Counted from the stretch's first letter, positions 16,705-27,447 are shown. The stretch: DNA of 64,000 bases from Prevotella sp. Rep29 (GCF_019551475.1 NZ_CP047159.1:186001-250000), one strand, 5' to 3'. The notes: generated by a model from the sequence alone, not told the origin. Numbers and translations: made by a program.

Positions 16705-17934
16705 ATGGTGTTGAATTATATTTGGATCGCATTTTTTGTCATTGCTTTCATCGTAGCATTGGTGAAACTGGTGTTTTTTGGCGATACGGAAGTGTTTCAG
16801 CTGATGATGGACTCCACGTTCAAGTCGTCGAAAGATGCGTTTGAGATTTCTTTGGGACTGACGGGTGTGCTGGCTCTCTGGCTGGGCATCATGAAGATTG
16901 GGGAACAAGGTGGCGTCGTGAACGTGTTTGCACGCATCTTGAGTCCTGTGTTCACAAAACTCTTTCCCGACATTCCGAAGGGACATCCCGCCACAGGCAG
17001 CATCTTCATGAATATCTCGGCGAATATGCTGGGACTGGACAACGCCGCTACGCCTATGGGCTTGAAGGCAATGGAACACCTGCAGTCGCTCAATCCGAAG
17101 AAAGATACTGCGTCGAACTCGATGATTATGTTCCTCGTGCTCAATACCAGCGGACTGACACTGATTCCGATTTCCATCCTCGTCTATCGGGCACAGCAAG
17201 GTGCAGCACAGCCAACCGACGTATTCATACCCATCCTGCTTGCCACTTTCTTCTCGACAATGGCAGGCGTCATTGTCACTTCGCTCTATCAGCGCATCAA
17301 CCTCCTGAACCGTACGCTGCTCCTCACACTGGGCGGCATGTGCGCCGCCGTGGCAGCCATTATCTGGGGATTCAGTCAGTTGGACAGCAGCGCCATGAAC
17401 ACCGTCAGTGTGAACGTGGCAAACATCCTGCTGATGACCATCATCATTGCCTTTATTCTCGCCGGACTGCGCAAGAAAGTGAATGTCTATGAGGCTTTCA
17501 TCGAAGGCGCGAAAGACGGTTTTACGACAGCCGTCCGCATTATTCCCTACCTCGTGGCAATACTCGTAGGCATCGGCGTCTTCCGCGCCTCGGGAGCAAT
17601 GGATGTGCTCATGGACGGTATCCGCTGGGTGATAGGGTTGACGGGCATCGATACGAGTTTCGTGGAAGCACTGCCCACAGCCTTGATGAAACCCCTCTCG
17701 GGCAGCGGTTCGCGTGGCATGATGGTCGATGCCATGTCGGCTTACGGTGCTGACTCGTTTGTCGGCAGGCTGAGTTGCATCTTCCAGGGTTCTACGGATA
17801 CGACGTTCTATATCCTTGCCGTCTATTTCGGCAGTGTGGGCGTACGCTATACACGTCATGCCGTCACATGCGGACTGCTGGCAGACTTAGCGGGTATTAT
17901 CGCAGCGATATTCATTTGTTATTTCTTCTTCTAA
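16705..17934 (+). CDS. SpmA/SpmB-type nucleoside-recognition (gate) domain membrane protein
   Basis: A 409-residue membrane protein with two gate-like domains in tandem. The first half carries the SpmA-like signature (FKSSKDAFEISLGLTGVLALWLGIMKIGE...NMLGLDNAATPMGLKAM). The second half is SpmB-like (FIEGAKDGFTTAVRIIPYLVAILVGIGVFRASGAMD...SCIFQGSTDTTFYILAVYFG). In Bacilli these are separate proteins; the fusion is standard in Bacteroidetes, which do not sporulate, so the true role is unclear (possibly transport). I chose ATG 16705 because earlier in-frame codons lie inside the promoter repeats. It is followed after 21 bases by the flippase gene. Confidence 0.88.
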   Translation: MVLNYIWIAFFVIAFIVALVKLVFFGDTEVFQLMMDSTFKSSKDAFEISLGLTGVLALWLGIMKIGEQGGVVNVFARILSPVFTKLFPDIPKGHPATGSIFMNISANMLGLDNAATPMGLKAMEHLQSLNPKKDTASNSMIMFLVLNTSGLTLIPISILVYRAQQGAAQPTDVFIPILLATFFSTMAGVIVTSLYQRINLLNRTLLLTLGGMCAAVAAIIWGFSQLDSSAMNTVSVNVANILLMTIIIAFILAGLRKKVNVYEAFIEGAKDGFTTAVRIIPYLVAILVGIGVFRASGAMDVLMDGIRWVIGLTGIDTSFVEALPTALMKPLSGSGSRGMMVDAMSAYGADSFVGRLSCIFQGSTDTTFYILAVYFGSVGVRYTRHAVTCGLLADLAGIIAAIFICYFFF

Positions 17935-17955
17935 ATAAAGTCAAGAGAGTAGCGT

Positions 17956-19407
17956 ATGGCAGAATTGAAGTCATTAGCCAAAGACACAGCGATATATGGC
18001 TTGTCGAGCATCGCAGGCAGGTTTCTGAACTATCTGCTCGTGCCGCTCTATACGCACTATATGCCGAAGGATTCGGGCGATTATGGCGTGAGCACCAACG
18101 TGTATGCCTACACCGCCTTGATACTGGTGATTCTCACGTTCGGTATGGAGACGACCCTTTTCCGTTTCGCCAACGACGAGCGTGAAAAGCCCGACACGGT
18201 TTTCTCCACCGCCTTTGCCACCGTCGCCATGCTGTCAGCCGTCTTCCTGCTGCTGCTGTTCGGCTTCATCACTCCCATCAGCAACTATCTGGGCTATGCC
18301 AATCACCACGAATACCTGCTCATGATGGGTGTCGTCGTGGCGCTCGATGCCCTGCAGGCGATACCATTCAGTTTCCTGCGCTATCAGAAGCGTCCCATCC
18401 GCTTCGCCGCGCTGAAACTGCTGTTCATCATTTTGAGTATCGGGCTGAACGTCGTCTATTTCGTTTTCTTAGGCAAGACAGATGTCTATTACGTCTTCTT
18501 CATCAACCTGCTCTGCACGGGCTTCATCACCCTGCTCTTCATTCCCGACCTGTTCAAGATAGAGTGGCGCTTCGACGTTTCCCTGCTGCGCCGCATGTTC
18601 CGTTATTCATGGCCCATCTTGGTGCTCGGCATTGCGGGCATCTTGAATCAAGTGGCAGACAAAATCATCTTCCCCCTCGTCTATCCCGACGAGGCTGATG
18701 CCAACGTACAGCTTGGTATCTATGGCAGTTGTGTGAAGATAGCGATGATTATGGCAATGATAACCCAGGCGTTCCGCTATGCTTACGAGCCCATCGTCTT
18801 CGCGAAGAGCAAGGACAGCGACAAGAATGAGTATTACGCCAAGGCGATGAAATATTTCCTCATCTTCACCTTGCTCGCCTTCCTGTGTGTCGTCGGCTGG
18901 ATGCCTGTGCTCCAATACATCATCGGTGCCGACTATCGGGAAGGGTTGCGGGTCGTGCCCATCGTCATGGTGGCAGAAATCATGATGGGTATCTATTTCA
19001 ATCTGTCGTTTTGGTATAAACTCATCGACAAGACCATCTACGGAGCTTGGTTCTCGCTGGCAGGCTGCATCGTGCTGTTTGCCGTGAACCTCCTTTTTAT
19101 TCCGCGCTACGGTTACATGGCATGTGCATGGGGCGGCGTGGCAGGCTACGGCACCGCCATGACCCTTTCTTACATCGTCGGACAGCGCAAGAATCCCATC
19201 AACTATCCCTTGCGCGAAATGCTCCTCTATGTCGTGCTGACAGCGGTGCTCTTCGTTGGGGCAACATTCGTCAACGAACACCTCTCGCAGTGGGCAGCCT
19301 TGGCAGTCAATACCCTGCTCATCCTCCTCTTTGTCGCCGTACTGATAAAACGCGACTTCCCACTGAACAGCCTCCCTGTTGTCGGAAAATATTTTAGGAA
19401 AAGGTGA
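17956..19407 (+). CDS. Polysaccharide flippase (MOP/Wzx-like)
   Basis: A 483-residue polytopic membrane protein with about 12-14 hydrophobic helices. The N-terminus (LKSLAKDTAIYGLSSIAGRFLNYLLVPLYTHYM) is typical of polysaccharide biosynthesis flippases of the MOP superfamily, which move undecaprenyl-linked glycan units across the inner membrane. No glycosyltransferase is adjacent, so which glycan it handles cannot be stated. It lies 21 bases behind the SpmAB-type gene and probably shares its promoter. Confidence 0.88.
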   Translation: MAELKSLAKDTAIYGLSSIAGRFLNYLLVPLYTHYMPKDSGDYGVSTNVYAYTALILVILTFGMETTLFRFANDEREKPDTVFSTAFATVAMLSAVFLLLLFGFITPISNYLGYANHHEYLLMMGVVVALDALQAIPFSFLRYQKRPIRFAALKLLFIILSIGLNVVYFVFLGKTDVYYVFFINLLCTGFITLLFIPDLFKIEWRFDVSLLRRMFRYSWPILVLGIAGILNQVADKIIFPLVYPDEADANVQLGIYGSCVKIAMIMAMITQAFRYAYEPIVFAKSKDSDKNEYYAKAMKYFLIFTLLAFLCVVGWMPVLQYIIGADYREGLRVVPIVMVAEIMMGIYFNLSFWYKLIDKTIYGAWFSLAGCIVLFAVNLLFIPRYGYMACAWGGVAGYGTAMTLSYIVGQRKNPINYPLREMLLYVVLTAVLFVGATFVNEHLSQWAALAVNTLLILLFVAVLIKRDFPLNSLPVVGKYFRKR

Positions 19408-19469
19408 AATAATATCAATGTCAAGAATATGATAGTTTTAAAATAGTATTCTAAACTAACTCAAAAAAT

Positions 19470-20543
19470 ATGCTCAAACAACGATTCTTATTTTTATTAT
19501 TTTTGTTAATTCCTCTATTTCTTTTCGGTCAATCTGTTTTGACCTATGATTTGAACATGTTTCGTGATGGTGATGAACTGAAGCGATTCCGCTTGCAGCA
19601 TACTGCCCTTTCCCAGCGTGGAGAAGATATTACCTGGGATTTGTCGGGGAAAAGCGTGCAAGACGCAAAATACCGCCATCGCTATGCTGCCGTCCCCGAC
19701 ACTTCGCTCCTTTCCTGCGTGGATGGTGACACGCGCTACTATTATGACTGCCGTGACGATTCACTGCTCCTGCTGGGGTTTGAGAACAATCAGACCAGAC
19801 TGTCTTATATCCTGCCTGTCGCCTATCTTCGTTTTCCGTTCCAGTATGGCGACAGCATCGGTGGCAGGTATGAAGCCTTCGGCACCTACTGCGACCGTGA
19901 GGCGCTCCATGTCCGCGGACGCTACAAGAGCGTTGCCGACGCCACGGGAACGCTGATCCTCCCCGACGGTGACACGCTGAAAAACGTTCTCCGCATCCGC
20001 ACTTACTGTTCCGGAAAAGACATGGTTTCCCTTCGTGGTGACAGCGTGAGACGCACGGGTAGGAGCATACAAGTCATCCGTGAGGTGCTCCGTTGGTATG
20101 TCCCCGGCTACCGCTATCCCGTACTCGAATCAGTGATGACAGGTGAGGTAAAAGGTAAATACTACTGTTCCCTGTATCTCTGTCCGCCGGAAGAGCAGGA
20201 ATCCCTGCCTTTGGACGAGCCGAACTGCCGTTTGCGTGAAACCTCCCATGATGGGAACGGAGCATCATCGAACAATATGCGGGAGGATAAAATCAGCTAC
20301 CGCCTGCGTCAGAACCATGCCTCTCGCAGTGTGACGATAGAGTATGACTTGCAGGAGCATGCGCAGGTTGACTTCATCCTGTCGGATTCGCGTGGCATTG
20401 TCTATCGCCGTCTGTCCCGCACCGATGATGCCGGCAGCGGATATACTGCAGAAATCAGCTACAACGGTCTTCGACGCGGTCAGTATGTCTTGTATATCTG
20501 TACGGACGGAGTCCGCCACGGTGAAAAGTTTAACGTACAGTAA
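19470..20543 (+). CDS. Secreted protein with a possible T9SS-like C-terminal domain
   Basis: A 357-residue protein starting with a signal peptide (MLKQRFLFLLFLLIPLFLFGQ). The body has no motif I recognise. The last 75 residues (SVTIEYDLQEHAQVDFILSD...YNGLRRGQYVLYICTDGVRHGEKFNVQ) look like the small beta-sandwich used as a type A sorting signal by the type IX secretion system, with the G-Y-L and G-K-F positions in place. That assignment is tentative. It is the first gene of the RHS locus; the next gene starts 37 bases downstream on the same strand, so joint expression and surface export are plausible. Confidence 0.65.
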   Translation: MLKQRFLFLLFLLIPLFLFGQSVLTYDLNMFRDGDELKRFRLQHTALSQRGEDITWDLSGKSVQDAKYRHRYAAVPDTSLLSCVDGDTRYYYDCRDDSLLLLGFENNQTRLSYILPVAYLRFPFQYGDSIGGRYEAFGTYCDREALHVRGRYKSVADATGTLILPDGDTLKNVLRIRTYCSGKDMVSLRGDSVRRTGRSIQVIREVLRWYVPGYRYPVLESVMTGEVKGKYYCSLYLCPPEEQESLPLDEPNCRLRETSHDGNGASSNNMREDKISYRLRQNHASRSVTIEYDLQEHAQVDFILSDSRGIVYRRLSRTDDAGSGYTAEISYNGLRRGQYVLYICTDGVRHGEKFNVQ

Positions 20544-20580
20544 AGAAATAAAAGATGAAAAGAATGACAGTTATACAAAA

Positions 20581-23500
20581 ATGGGAAAAATGAAGTTTAT
20601 CTGTATCTTACGACGCTTTTTGCTATCTGTCATTTTATTGCTGGCAACATGTGTAATGCAGGCTCAGGAGAACCAGCCTGATCCATCTATGTGGGCAAAT
20701 CCGTTTCCTCGCACTCCTGACGTGGCAGCCTTGGAGAAATTCGGAGATTACCCTGTCGGCTATCATACAGGAACGGTCAATGTCTCTGTTCCTATTTTCC
20801 AATTCCAGCTAAGCAATACGCTTACTTTGCCTATCAGCATAGACTATCACACCTCAGGCATCAAGGTAGAGGAACTCCCTAGTAGTGTAGGACTTGGCTG
20901 GGCATTGAATGCTGGCGGATGTATTAGCCGAGAGGTAAGGGGTATGCAAGATGAGTTCCACAATGGTTATTATAATTTCATAAAGCGGAATATTGGTTAT
21001 CGTTTCCAAGAAACGGTAAATATACATGACACATCATTGATTGATTCCATTACGAGCAACAAGATTGACCCTGAACCAGATATGTTTCACCTAAACCTTT
21101 TAGGAAGGTCTTATAAGTTTTTTGTGGGCAGTGACGGAAAATTTTATACCAATCCATATTCCAATTTGAGAATTACGGCATGTCCATTGAACAGTAGAGA
21201 AGCGACGGATATATGGATTGTCACAGATGATTATGGAAACAAATTTTATTTCGGTACAGAAGCGGAATATGGTGGAACGGAATATTCTGAACAACATTTG
21301 TGGATAGTTGCCTCTGCATGGAAACTTTTTAAAGTGGAATCCCCTGAAGGAAATATCCTTGCCCGTTTCAAATATATCCGTTCAGAATTCGATTCACCTG
21401 TCATAACGAGAAACGTTTGTAAGTATCAAGACAATAGTCTTTATTACTATAATGGAAATCCACGTAATCTTCAAGGACATATTGGTTATTTCTCCACGCA
21501 GAAAAAAACAAGATTTACGGGATGTTACCTTAACGAAATACAAATTCCAGCAACGGGGACTATCCGTTTTATACAAGGCACAAGTCATATACTTGCCGCA
21601 AACCGATTGATTGAGAGTATTTCCTTCAAAGGATGCGACGGCAACAACAAACAATCATACGATTTTGAATACAGCGGAGACCGCTGTTATCTGTCAGCTA
21701 TCAACCGAAGAGGGACAGAAGACCATAATGCGTTTTTCCGGCAGTTTGCTTATTATGAAGGATTACCTAGCATCTATTCCCGAGGACAGGATTTCTGGGG
21801 ATATTATAATGGAGCGGATAATAACAAGAACATGATACCATATATTCCTGATTTCATACACAACGGAATAGATTTTGCTAACCGTTATCCGACAGAAAAG
21901 GCAAAGGCAGGAAGTTTGAAGCATATTGTATATCCTACAGGAGGAAAAACAACATTCGAATATGAAAACAACAATATCTATACTAATGCTTCATCATATA
22001 CGATTAATCGCGTATCTGACCTCCTTTCCCTGAATGATTATGGGGGAATTCAAAGTGACACATTACATGTCGCAAAGAAAGAAATCTTTAGCTACAAAGT
22101 TCGTTTTTCATACAACCCTATGGAATCATATAAAATCCGTCTGTATTTGAAAGATTTGAGAACTGGAAACATGGTTATAAACAAAGAAGGAAACGAGATG
22201 ACCTCTGCAACGGGAGGAATGCTTGTCGGATATTCCGCAGAAGGATTTCCTATCTTTTCCTATGAGTCGTCACTGGAAATTAATCCTGGGTTATATCAAT
22301 GGAACATATCAGATTCCATCATAGAGCCGCATGCAGCCCAGCATATTCGTCCCTCTGTAAAAATAGAATATGACTATTATACGAACATAGCAAATAATGA
22401 ATATCACGAAGAAACTGTTGGAGGAATAAGAATCAAGAAATTAACCAACTATGATTCGGACAATAAAATAATTGAAGAAAGAGAATACTCCTATCTGACA
22501 CCTAGCGGTGTATCTTCTGGATATGGAAGTGCCAATCCCTTTTTTGCCAAGCATTATATAGAAGAGATTGACTATGAGAGAAGACCGACAGATTTTATTA
22601 ACTTCTATTGCGGCATCTACGAACTTCAAGAGGAGAACCTTCTGAGGGTTCCTGGAAATATAGTTCAATATCAATATATTACAGAAGAAAGAAAGTCGGG
22701 AGGATTAAGGTTCCGGACTGACTTTACTTATGACAAAAGAGTCTATCAGAATCCGTCTTTAAGATCCAACAACTTCTATTACGAAATGGATCAGTCCCCT
22801 TTCCCTTATTCCCAGAATGAACATATGGAAGGACTGATAACATCCAAGATAATCTATCAGCACAAACAAGGAGTCTTCAAACCAGTAAAGAAAGAACATT
22901 ATAAATACCATATTGAAGAGATGCTCAACAATGGCATGGGAGATCTGGCTGTAGGGTTGACAGACATGGTCAGTGATAAAGGAATGGAACTTGGGTATGA
23001 CAGGCGTTATATGATGGTGACTTATAGACTATTTTCCTCCAAGGTCCTTCCTTCAAGGACGATTGTGAAAGACATCTTCGGGGATGATACGATAACCACG
23101 GTTTCCGAATATTCTTATTCCAAAAAAGATTATGTACACCCAACAAAACTGATAAAGTACATATCTGGAAGCAGTGAGGTGTCTGTCGATTCTTTCCACT
23201 ATTGCCACGATTTTTCTGATGAGATCTATCGTCTTATGAAAAATCGCAATATAGTTGCACCCGTTATCTGTCACCTGCATAAATACAAAGGGAAGACGAC
23301 TGTCCGTGAGACGGACTATGCATGGTTTCTGAACGGAACTGACACATTGATTCTCCCATCCGCATCCAAGACAATTCGCGGGAATGCATCGGAATACACG
23401 GGCTTTCTCCAATACGACCGCTTCGGCAATCCGCTGCATGTCTGCCTGAATGGTGCGGAAAACAGGTTTATCCTCTGGTCCTATGGCGGCAGGTATCCTG

Positions 23501-23841
23501 TTGCGGAGATTATCGGTGACATTTCTTTTGATGATGTGTGCAATGCCGTGGAAACGGTTTTTGGGAAAGACATTCATGCCTTGTCCGAGACCTTGATTCC
23601 TGACCCGGATATCCTGGCCGGTGGGCTTCTTCGCTCAATCCTCCCCCTTGCAGAAGTCCGCACCTTTACCTATGACAGCATCAATGGTGTCACAACCATC
23701 ACCGACAGTGAAGGACTTACGACCGAATACCGTTATGATGATTTCGGACGTCTGGCAGAAGTATTAATACCCTACCTGCAGGGCGGTGCGATTACTCCTA
23801 AAACAACTTCTACTTATGATTACCAATATAGAATACCATAA
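20581..23841 (+). CDS. RHS-type shell protein, N-terminal component
   Basis: A protein of about 1086 residues starting at ATG 20581 (or 20590) with a signal peptide (FICILRRFLLSVILLLATCVMQAQ). The N-terminal part (YPVGYHTGTVNVSVPIFQFQ...LPISIDYHTSGIKVEELPSSVGLGWALNAGG) is the conserved opening of Bacteroidetes RHS proteins and resembles SpvB/TcB shells. The C-terminus carries YD repeats (TEYRYDDFGRLAEV). It has no RHS-core domain or toxin tip; these are on the next gene, 19 bases downstream. The pair appears to be a split RHS system in which this part builds half of the shell. Confidence 0.82.
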   Translation: MGKMKFICILRRFLLSVILLLATCVMQAQENQPDPSMWANPFPRTPDVAALEKFGDYPVGYHTGTVNVSVPIFQFQLSNTLTLPISIDYHTSGIKVEELPSSVGLGWALNAGGCISREVRGMQDEFHNGYYNFIKRNIGYRFQETVNIHDTSLIDSITSNKIDPEPDMFHLNLLGRSYKFFVGSDGKFYTNPYSNLRITACPLNSREATDIWIVTDDYGNKFYFGTEAEYGGTEYSEQHLWIVASAWKLFKVESPEGNILARFKYIRSEFDSPVITRNVCKYQDNSLYYYNGNPRNLQGHIGYFSTQKKTRFTGCYLNEIQIPATGTIRFIQGTSHILAANRLIESISFKGCDGNNKQSYDFEYSGDRCYLSAINRRGTEDHNAFFRQFAYYEGLPSIYSRGQDFWGYYNGADNNKNMIPYIPDFIHNGIDFANRYPTEKAKAGSLKHIVYPTGGKTTFEYENNNIYTNASSYTINRVSDLLSLNDYGGIQSDTLHVAKKEIFSYKVRFSYNPMESYKIRLYLKDLRTGNMVINKEGNEMTSATGGMLVGYSAEGFPIFSYESSLEINPGLYQWNISDSIIEPHAAQHIRPSVKIEYDYYTNIANNEYHEETVGGIRIKKLTNYDSDNKIIEEREYSYLTPSGVSSGYGSANPFFAKHYIEEIDYERRPTDFINFYCGIYELQEENLLRVPGNIVQYQYITEERKSGGLRFRTDFTYDKRVYQNPSLRSNNFYYEMDQSPFPYSQNEHMEGLITSKIIYQHKQGVFKPVKKEHYKYHIEEMLNNGMGDLAVGLTDMVSDKGMELGYDRRYMMVTYRLFSSKVLPSRTIVKDIFGDDTITTVSEYSYSKKDYVHPTKLIKYISGSSEVSVDSFHYCHDFSDEIYRLMKNRNIVAPVICHLHKYKGKTTVRETDYAWFLNGTDTLILPSASKTIRGNASEYTGFLQYDRFGNPLHVCLNGAENRFILWSYGGRYPVAEIIGDISFDDVCNAVETVFGKDIHALSETLIPDPDILAGGLLRSILPLAEVRTFTYDSINGVTTITDSEGLTTEYRYDDFGRLAEVLIPYLQGGAITPKTTSTYDYQYRIP

Positions 23842-23860
23842 ATATTTTACGCAGACAGCT

Positions 23861-26800
23861 ATGCGAAATCTATTTCAATTCTTTCTTGTCTTGACTTTAT
23901 GGATATCCTGCCTTCCAACATGTGCGCAGACATCCTCGGACAACTTTGTGCGTACGAGAAAATATCTGTCAGCCGACGGCTCGGCATGTCAAACCAGTAT
24001 CAGCTACTGTGATGGTCTTGGACGTGTTGTCGAGAACGTACAGCAAGGAGCAACGCCATCAGGCAACGATTTAGTGACGTTGCAGGAATACGGCACACTC
24101 AGCCGTGTGGATAGGACATGGCTTCCCATACCCCACGCCGGTAACGGCAACTTCGTGAGTCCCGATCTTTTCAGGCAGTATGCAACGGGGGCTGTCATCT
24201 ACGGCGGCGATACGGCTCCCTACACAGAAACCATCTATGAAACGTCGTCGTTGGAACGTGCCAGCAGGCATTTCGGATCGGGACAATCCTGGAAGGGTGC
24301 ACAAAAAGCCATTGTCATCGAACGGTTTACTAATCAGACGAGCGGGGTCCTGGCATGCCGCAAGTATGAACTCTCAGAAGAAAGAAGTGTAATCCTCGAA
24401 GGACTCTTCCCTGCACGGACACTCTTTGTCGAGAAAACAATAGACGAAGACGGACATTGCATCTATGTATTCAGCAACTTCCTCGGTCAGACGCTCCTGC
24501 AGCGCAGAGAGACAGACGGAATATATCATGACACCTACTATATCTACGACGGCTATGACAACTTGCGGTTTGTCCTTCCTCCCGAGGCAAGCAGCCAGAT
24601 GTCGGTAACAGGAGACACGTGGGACATGGATTCTGACGAGTCGCTCCTGCAGTATGCCTATTTCTATCGCTACGACCAGCGTAACCGGTGTGTAGAAAAG
24701 AAACTGCCGGGCTGCGAGAAGATCCTGTACATATATGACCGGCGAAACAACCTTGTCTTTTCACAGGATGGTAGCCTGCGCAGTAAAAACAGGTGGCGTT
24801 TCTTTCTCTATGATGACAAGAACCGGCCGACCGTCTCCGGCACGTTTTTCTCATTGCAGGCACCTGAGGCGCAAAACATCGGCATCAGCTCACGCTATGA
24901 CGGCGGACCGCTCGAGGGCTATTCCTCATCGCTAAGCCTGACAGACGAGCGACATATAGAAAAAGTCTGCTACTATGATGATTATTCTGCCTTGTCATAC
25001 CTTTCAGAGTCATACGCGTCCCTGCTCTCCTATGAAAGAAGCGGAACAGTCGACGGCTATGCCAAGGCGTATTGCATCGGCAATAATCCGTCAGGGAAAG
25101 GAAAGCTGACGGTAGAGAAGGTATATGATACGGAAGGTGGCGGGTGCACTGTGAGAAGTTTTTATTATGACGAGCAGAAACGAATCGTACAACAGCATGA
25201 GATAAGCCATGAGGGATATTTTGATCATCATTTCTACCAGTACAGTTTTACTGGCAAGACACTCAGGCACAGATACGAGCACGCCATACCCGACGACAGC
25301 CTCACGGTCGAATACACTTACACCTACGACCATGCGGAGCGGCTGACGGGTACACAGCTGTCGCTCAACGGTGCAGAACCGGTCACGATAGCTGCAAACA
25401 CCTACGATGAGCTGGGACGGCTGCAGGGCGTGAGCCGCATGGGGAATCCGCAGCTCTTGACGCAGTATGCCTACAACGTCCGCTCATGGACGACAGCCAT
25501 CAGTTCGCCGCTCTTCTCCCAGCAGCTCTACTACAACGAGAGCCATAACGGCAGCACGCCGCAGTGGGGCGGCAACATCTCGGCGATGGACTGGCAGGCG
25601 GCAGGGGAAACGCAAGGAACAAACGCGGCAAACGGCAGGCAGCGCGGCTACACCTTCGCCTATGACGGGCTCTCACGCCTCACACAGGCTGACTACCATG
25701 AGGACAACCAGCGGAGCAATCACTACGACACGCACTATACGTACGACCTCATGGGTAACATCACGGCGCTGCAGCGCAGCGGTCTGCACGACGACGGAGC
25801 ATACAGCCTCATCGATGACCTGACGTTCGGGTATGAGGGCAACCGGATCACCAAGGTGACGGATGGCGTAACGGACGGTCCCTACCGCAAGGATGCGTGG
25901 CACTACCGCGACAGGGTGGATGCTGACATCGAGCGTGAATATGACGGAAACGGCAATCTCGTGAAAGATTTGGACGCGGGAATTTTGAGGATTGAATATA
26001 ATTCATTAAATTTGCCACAAATGATCAAATTCTCCGACTACAGCAGGCATGTTTATACGTACGATGCGACAGGCAGGAAGCTTCGTGCAGAGTACCATAC
26101 GCCCATCATGGTGGTTACAGAGCCGCAGGTGCCGGACATGGGGGAAGAAATGCCGGAGCAGGAAGAGGTCTTGATGGAAGAGCAGCAGGAATGGAATGAA
26201 GAGGAATGGGAGGAGCAGGAGCAGGAGGAAGAATGGACTGAGTTAGAGCATGAAGAAGAGCCATTGCCCCACTACTTGCCACCATTGATACCGCAAAACG
26301 GAGAGGATGAACCTATAGCTGTTGTTCCGAATGGAGATGAACCTGTCATTGACGAAGTTCCCTGCGAGGTGACGACGATTGACTATTGCGGAGATTTTAT
26401 TTATGTAAATGGTAAACTCAAGCGTATGCTGTTCCCTGGCGGTTACGTCACCTTCCGCAACGACAGCATCGAATGTCCTGAGTACCATTTTTACATCACC
26501 GACCATCAGGGAAATATACGGATAGTTGCAAACCAAGATGGAACCATCGAACAAATCAACCACTACTATCCCTATGGTGGTCTAATGGGCGAAAGTACGA
26601 ATAGCGACCATCAGCCATATAAGTACAACGGCAAGGAATTGGACCGCCATCATGGGTTGGATTGGTTTGATTACGGAGCGAGGTGGTATGATGGAATCCG
26701 ATTCAGCACGATGGACAGATTTGCAGAGAAATATCCAGAATTATCTCCGTATAGTTATTGTGCGGGAAATCCGATAAAATATATTGATGTGAATGGGGAT

Positions 26801-27445
26801 AGTATTTCTTCTGACATTAAATATCAAGGAATTTTAAATTCTATTTTGGAAAAATCTTTTGGAGATAAAGCTTCTCAATTTACATACACTAAATTAAATA
26901 ATCTTGTTTTCAATGGAGATGTTTCTAGTTTTTCTAAAGAAGAAAAGGCCGCATATAACTCTCTTAAATCTTTAATGATTTCAAAAAAACAATATAAATT
27001 TATTGTAGAAAATAGTTTTGATATTATTACTAAAGATGGTAAAAGATTAACAATAGACACGGGTAATAGCGGAACACATGGAGATGCTGCAGTATATCCA
27101 ACAGCAACTTTTGATGGTGTGGGTATTATTGGTTTAAGCCCAAATACGACAGAGGCACATGTTCTTGATGTAACTTATACAAAGGAGGGGAATCAAATAC
27201 CTTTAAATATTAATGACCTTGTATTAAATAATGGTCAAGGACCTTTAAGAACTTTTACAATATATGAAAATTTTTGGCATGCTATAGGTCATTTATTAGG
27301 TGGTCCAAAAAATCAAGGAAAAGCAATGGACGTAGAAAATCAAGGTGGAAAAATTCATAAAATGGTGATCGGTGGTGATAAAAAAACTTATATACCATCT
27401 CCTATATCCCCTAAGCCTTATAACGCAAACCATCCAAAATATTAA
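23861..27445 (+). CDS. RHS polymorphic toxin: DUF6443, YD repeats, RHS core and C-terminal tip
   Basis: A protein of 1194 residues; ATG 23861 opens a signal peptide (MRNLFQFFLVLTLWISCLPTCAQ). Domains in order: DUF6443 (about 25-150, RTRKYLSADGSACQTSISYCDGLG), YD repeats to about 745, a Glu/Gln/Trp-rich insert (about 751-840), the RHS-associated core (about 875-980, DHQGNIR...YKYNGKELD...SPYSYCAGNPIKYIDVNGD) and a unique tip (about 982-1194). The tip holds FWHAIGHLL with H1140 and H1144 and MDVEN with E1159. This looks like an HExxH metallopeptidase toxin motif in which the catalytic Glu is replaced by Ala. DNA from about 26800 onward is much richer in A/T than the core, typical of exchangeable toxin tips. 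The next gene, 2 bases downstream, may be its immunity protein. Confidence 0.85.
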   Translation: MRNLFQFFLVLTLWISCLPTCAQTSSDNFVRTRKYLSADGSACQTSISYCDGLGRVVENVQQGATPSGNDLVTLQEYGTLSRVDRTWLPIPHAGNGNFVSPDLFRQYATGAVIYGGDTAPYTETIYETSSLERASRHFGSGQSWKGAQKAIVIERFTNQTSGVLACRKYELSEERSVILEGLFPARTLFVEKTIDEDGHCIYVFSNFLGQTLLQRRETDGIYHDTYYIYDGYDNLRFVLPPEASSQMSVTGDTWDMDSDESLLQYAYFYRYDQRNRCVEKKLPGCEKILYIYDRRNNLVFSQDGSLRSKNRWRFFLYDDKNRPTVSGTFFSLQAPEAQNIGISSRYDGGPLEGYSSSLSLTDERHIEKVCYYDDYSALSYLSESYASLLSYERSGTVDGYAKAYCIGNNPSGKGKLTVEKVYDTEGGGCTVRSFYYDEQKRIVQQHEISHEGYFDHHFYQYSFTGKTLRHRYEHAIPDDSLTVEYTYTYDHAERLTGTQLSLNGAEPVTIAANTYDELGRLQGVSRMGNPQLLTQYAYNVRSWTTAISSPLFSQQLYYNESHNGSTPQWGGNISAMDWQAAGETQGTNAANGRQRGYTFAYDGLSRLTQADYHEDNQRSNHYDTHYTYDLMGNITALQRSGLHDDGAYSLIDDLTFGYEGNRITKVTDGVTDGPYRKDAWHYRDRVDADIEREYDGNGNLVKDLDAGILRIEYNSLNLPQMIKFSDYSRHVYTYDATGRKLRAEYHTPIMVVTEPQVPDMGEEMPEQEEVLMEEQQEWNEEEWEEQEQEEEWTELEHEEEPLPHYLPPLIPQNGEDEPIAVVPNGDEPVIDEVPCEVTTIDYCGDFIYVNGKLKRMLFPGGYVTFRNDSIECPEYHFYITDHQGNIRIVANQDGTIEQINHYYPYGGLMGESTNSDHQPYKYNGKELDRHHGLDWFDYGARWYDGIRFSTMDRFAEKYPELSPYSYCAGNPIKYIDVNGDSISSDIKYQGILNSILEKSFGDKASQFTYTKLNNLVFNGDVSSFSKEEKAAYNSLKSLMISKKQYKFIVENSFDIITKDGKRLTIDTGNSGTHGDAAVYPTATFDGVGIIGLSPNTTEAHVLDVTYTKEGNQIPLNINDLVLNNGQGPLRTFTIYENFWHAIGHLLGGPKNQGKAMDVENQGGKIHKMVIGGDKKTYIPSPISPKPYNANHPKY

Positions 27446-27447
27446 TT

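Noticed and set aside
16681..17859. Minus-strand open frame of 392 codons opposite the SpmAB-type gene
   Set aside because: Very His/Asp/Glu-rich translation, typical of the antisense of membrane-helix codons.
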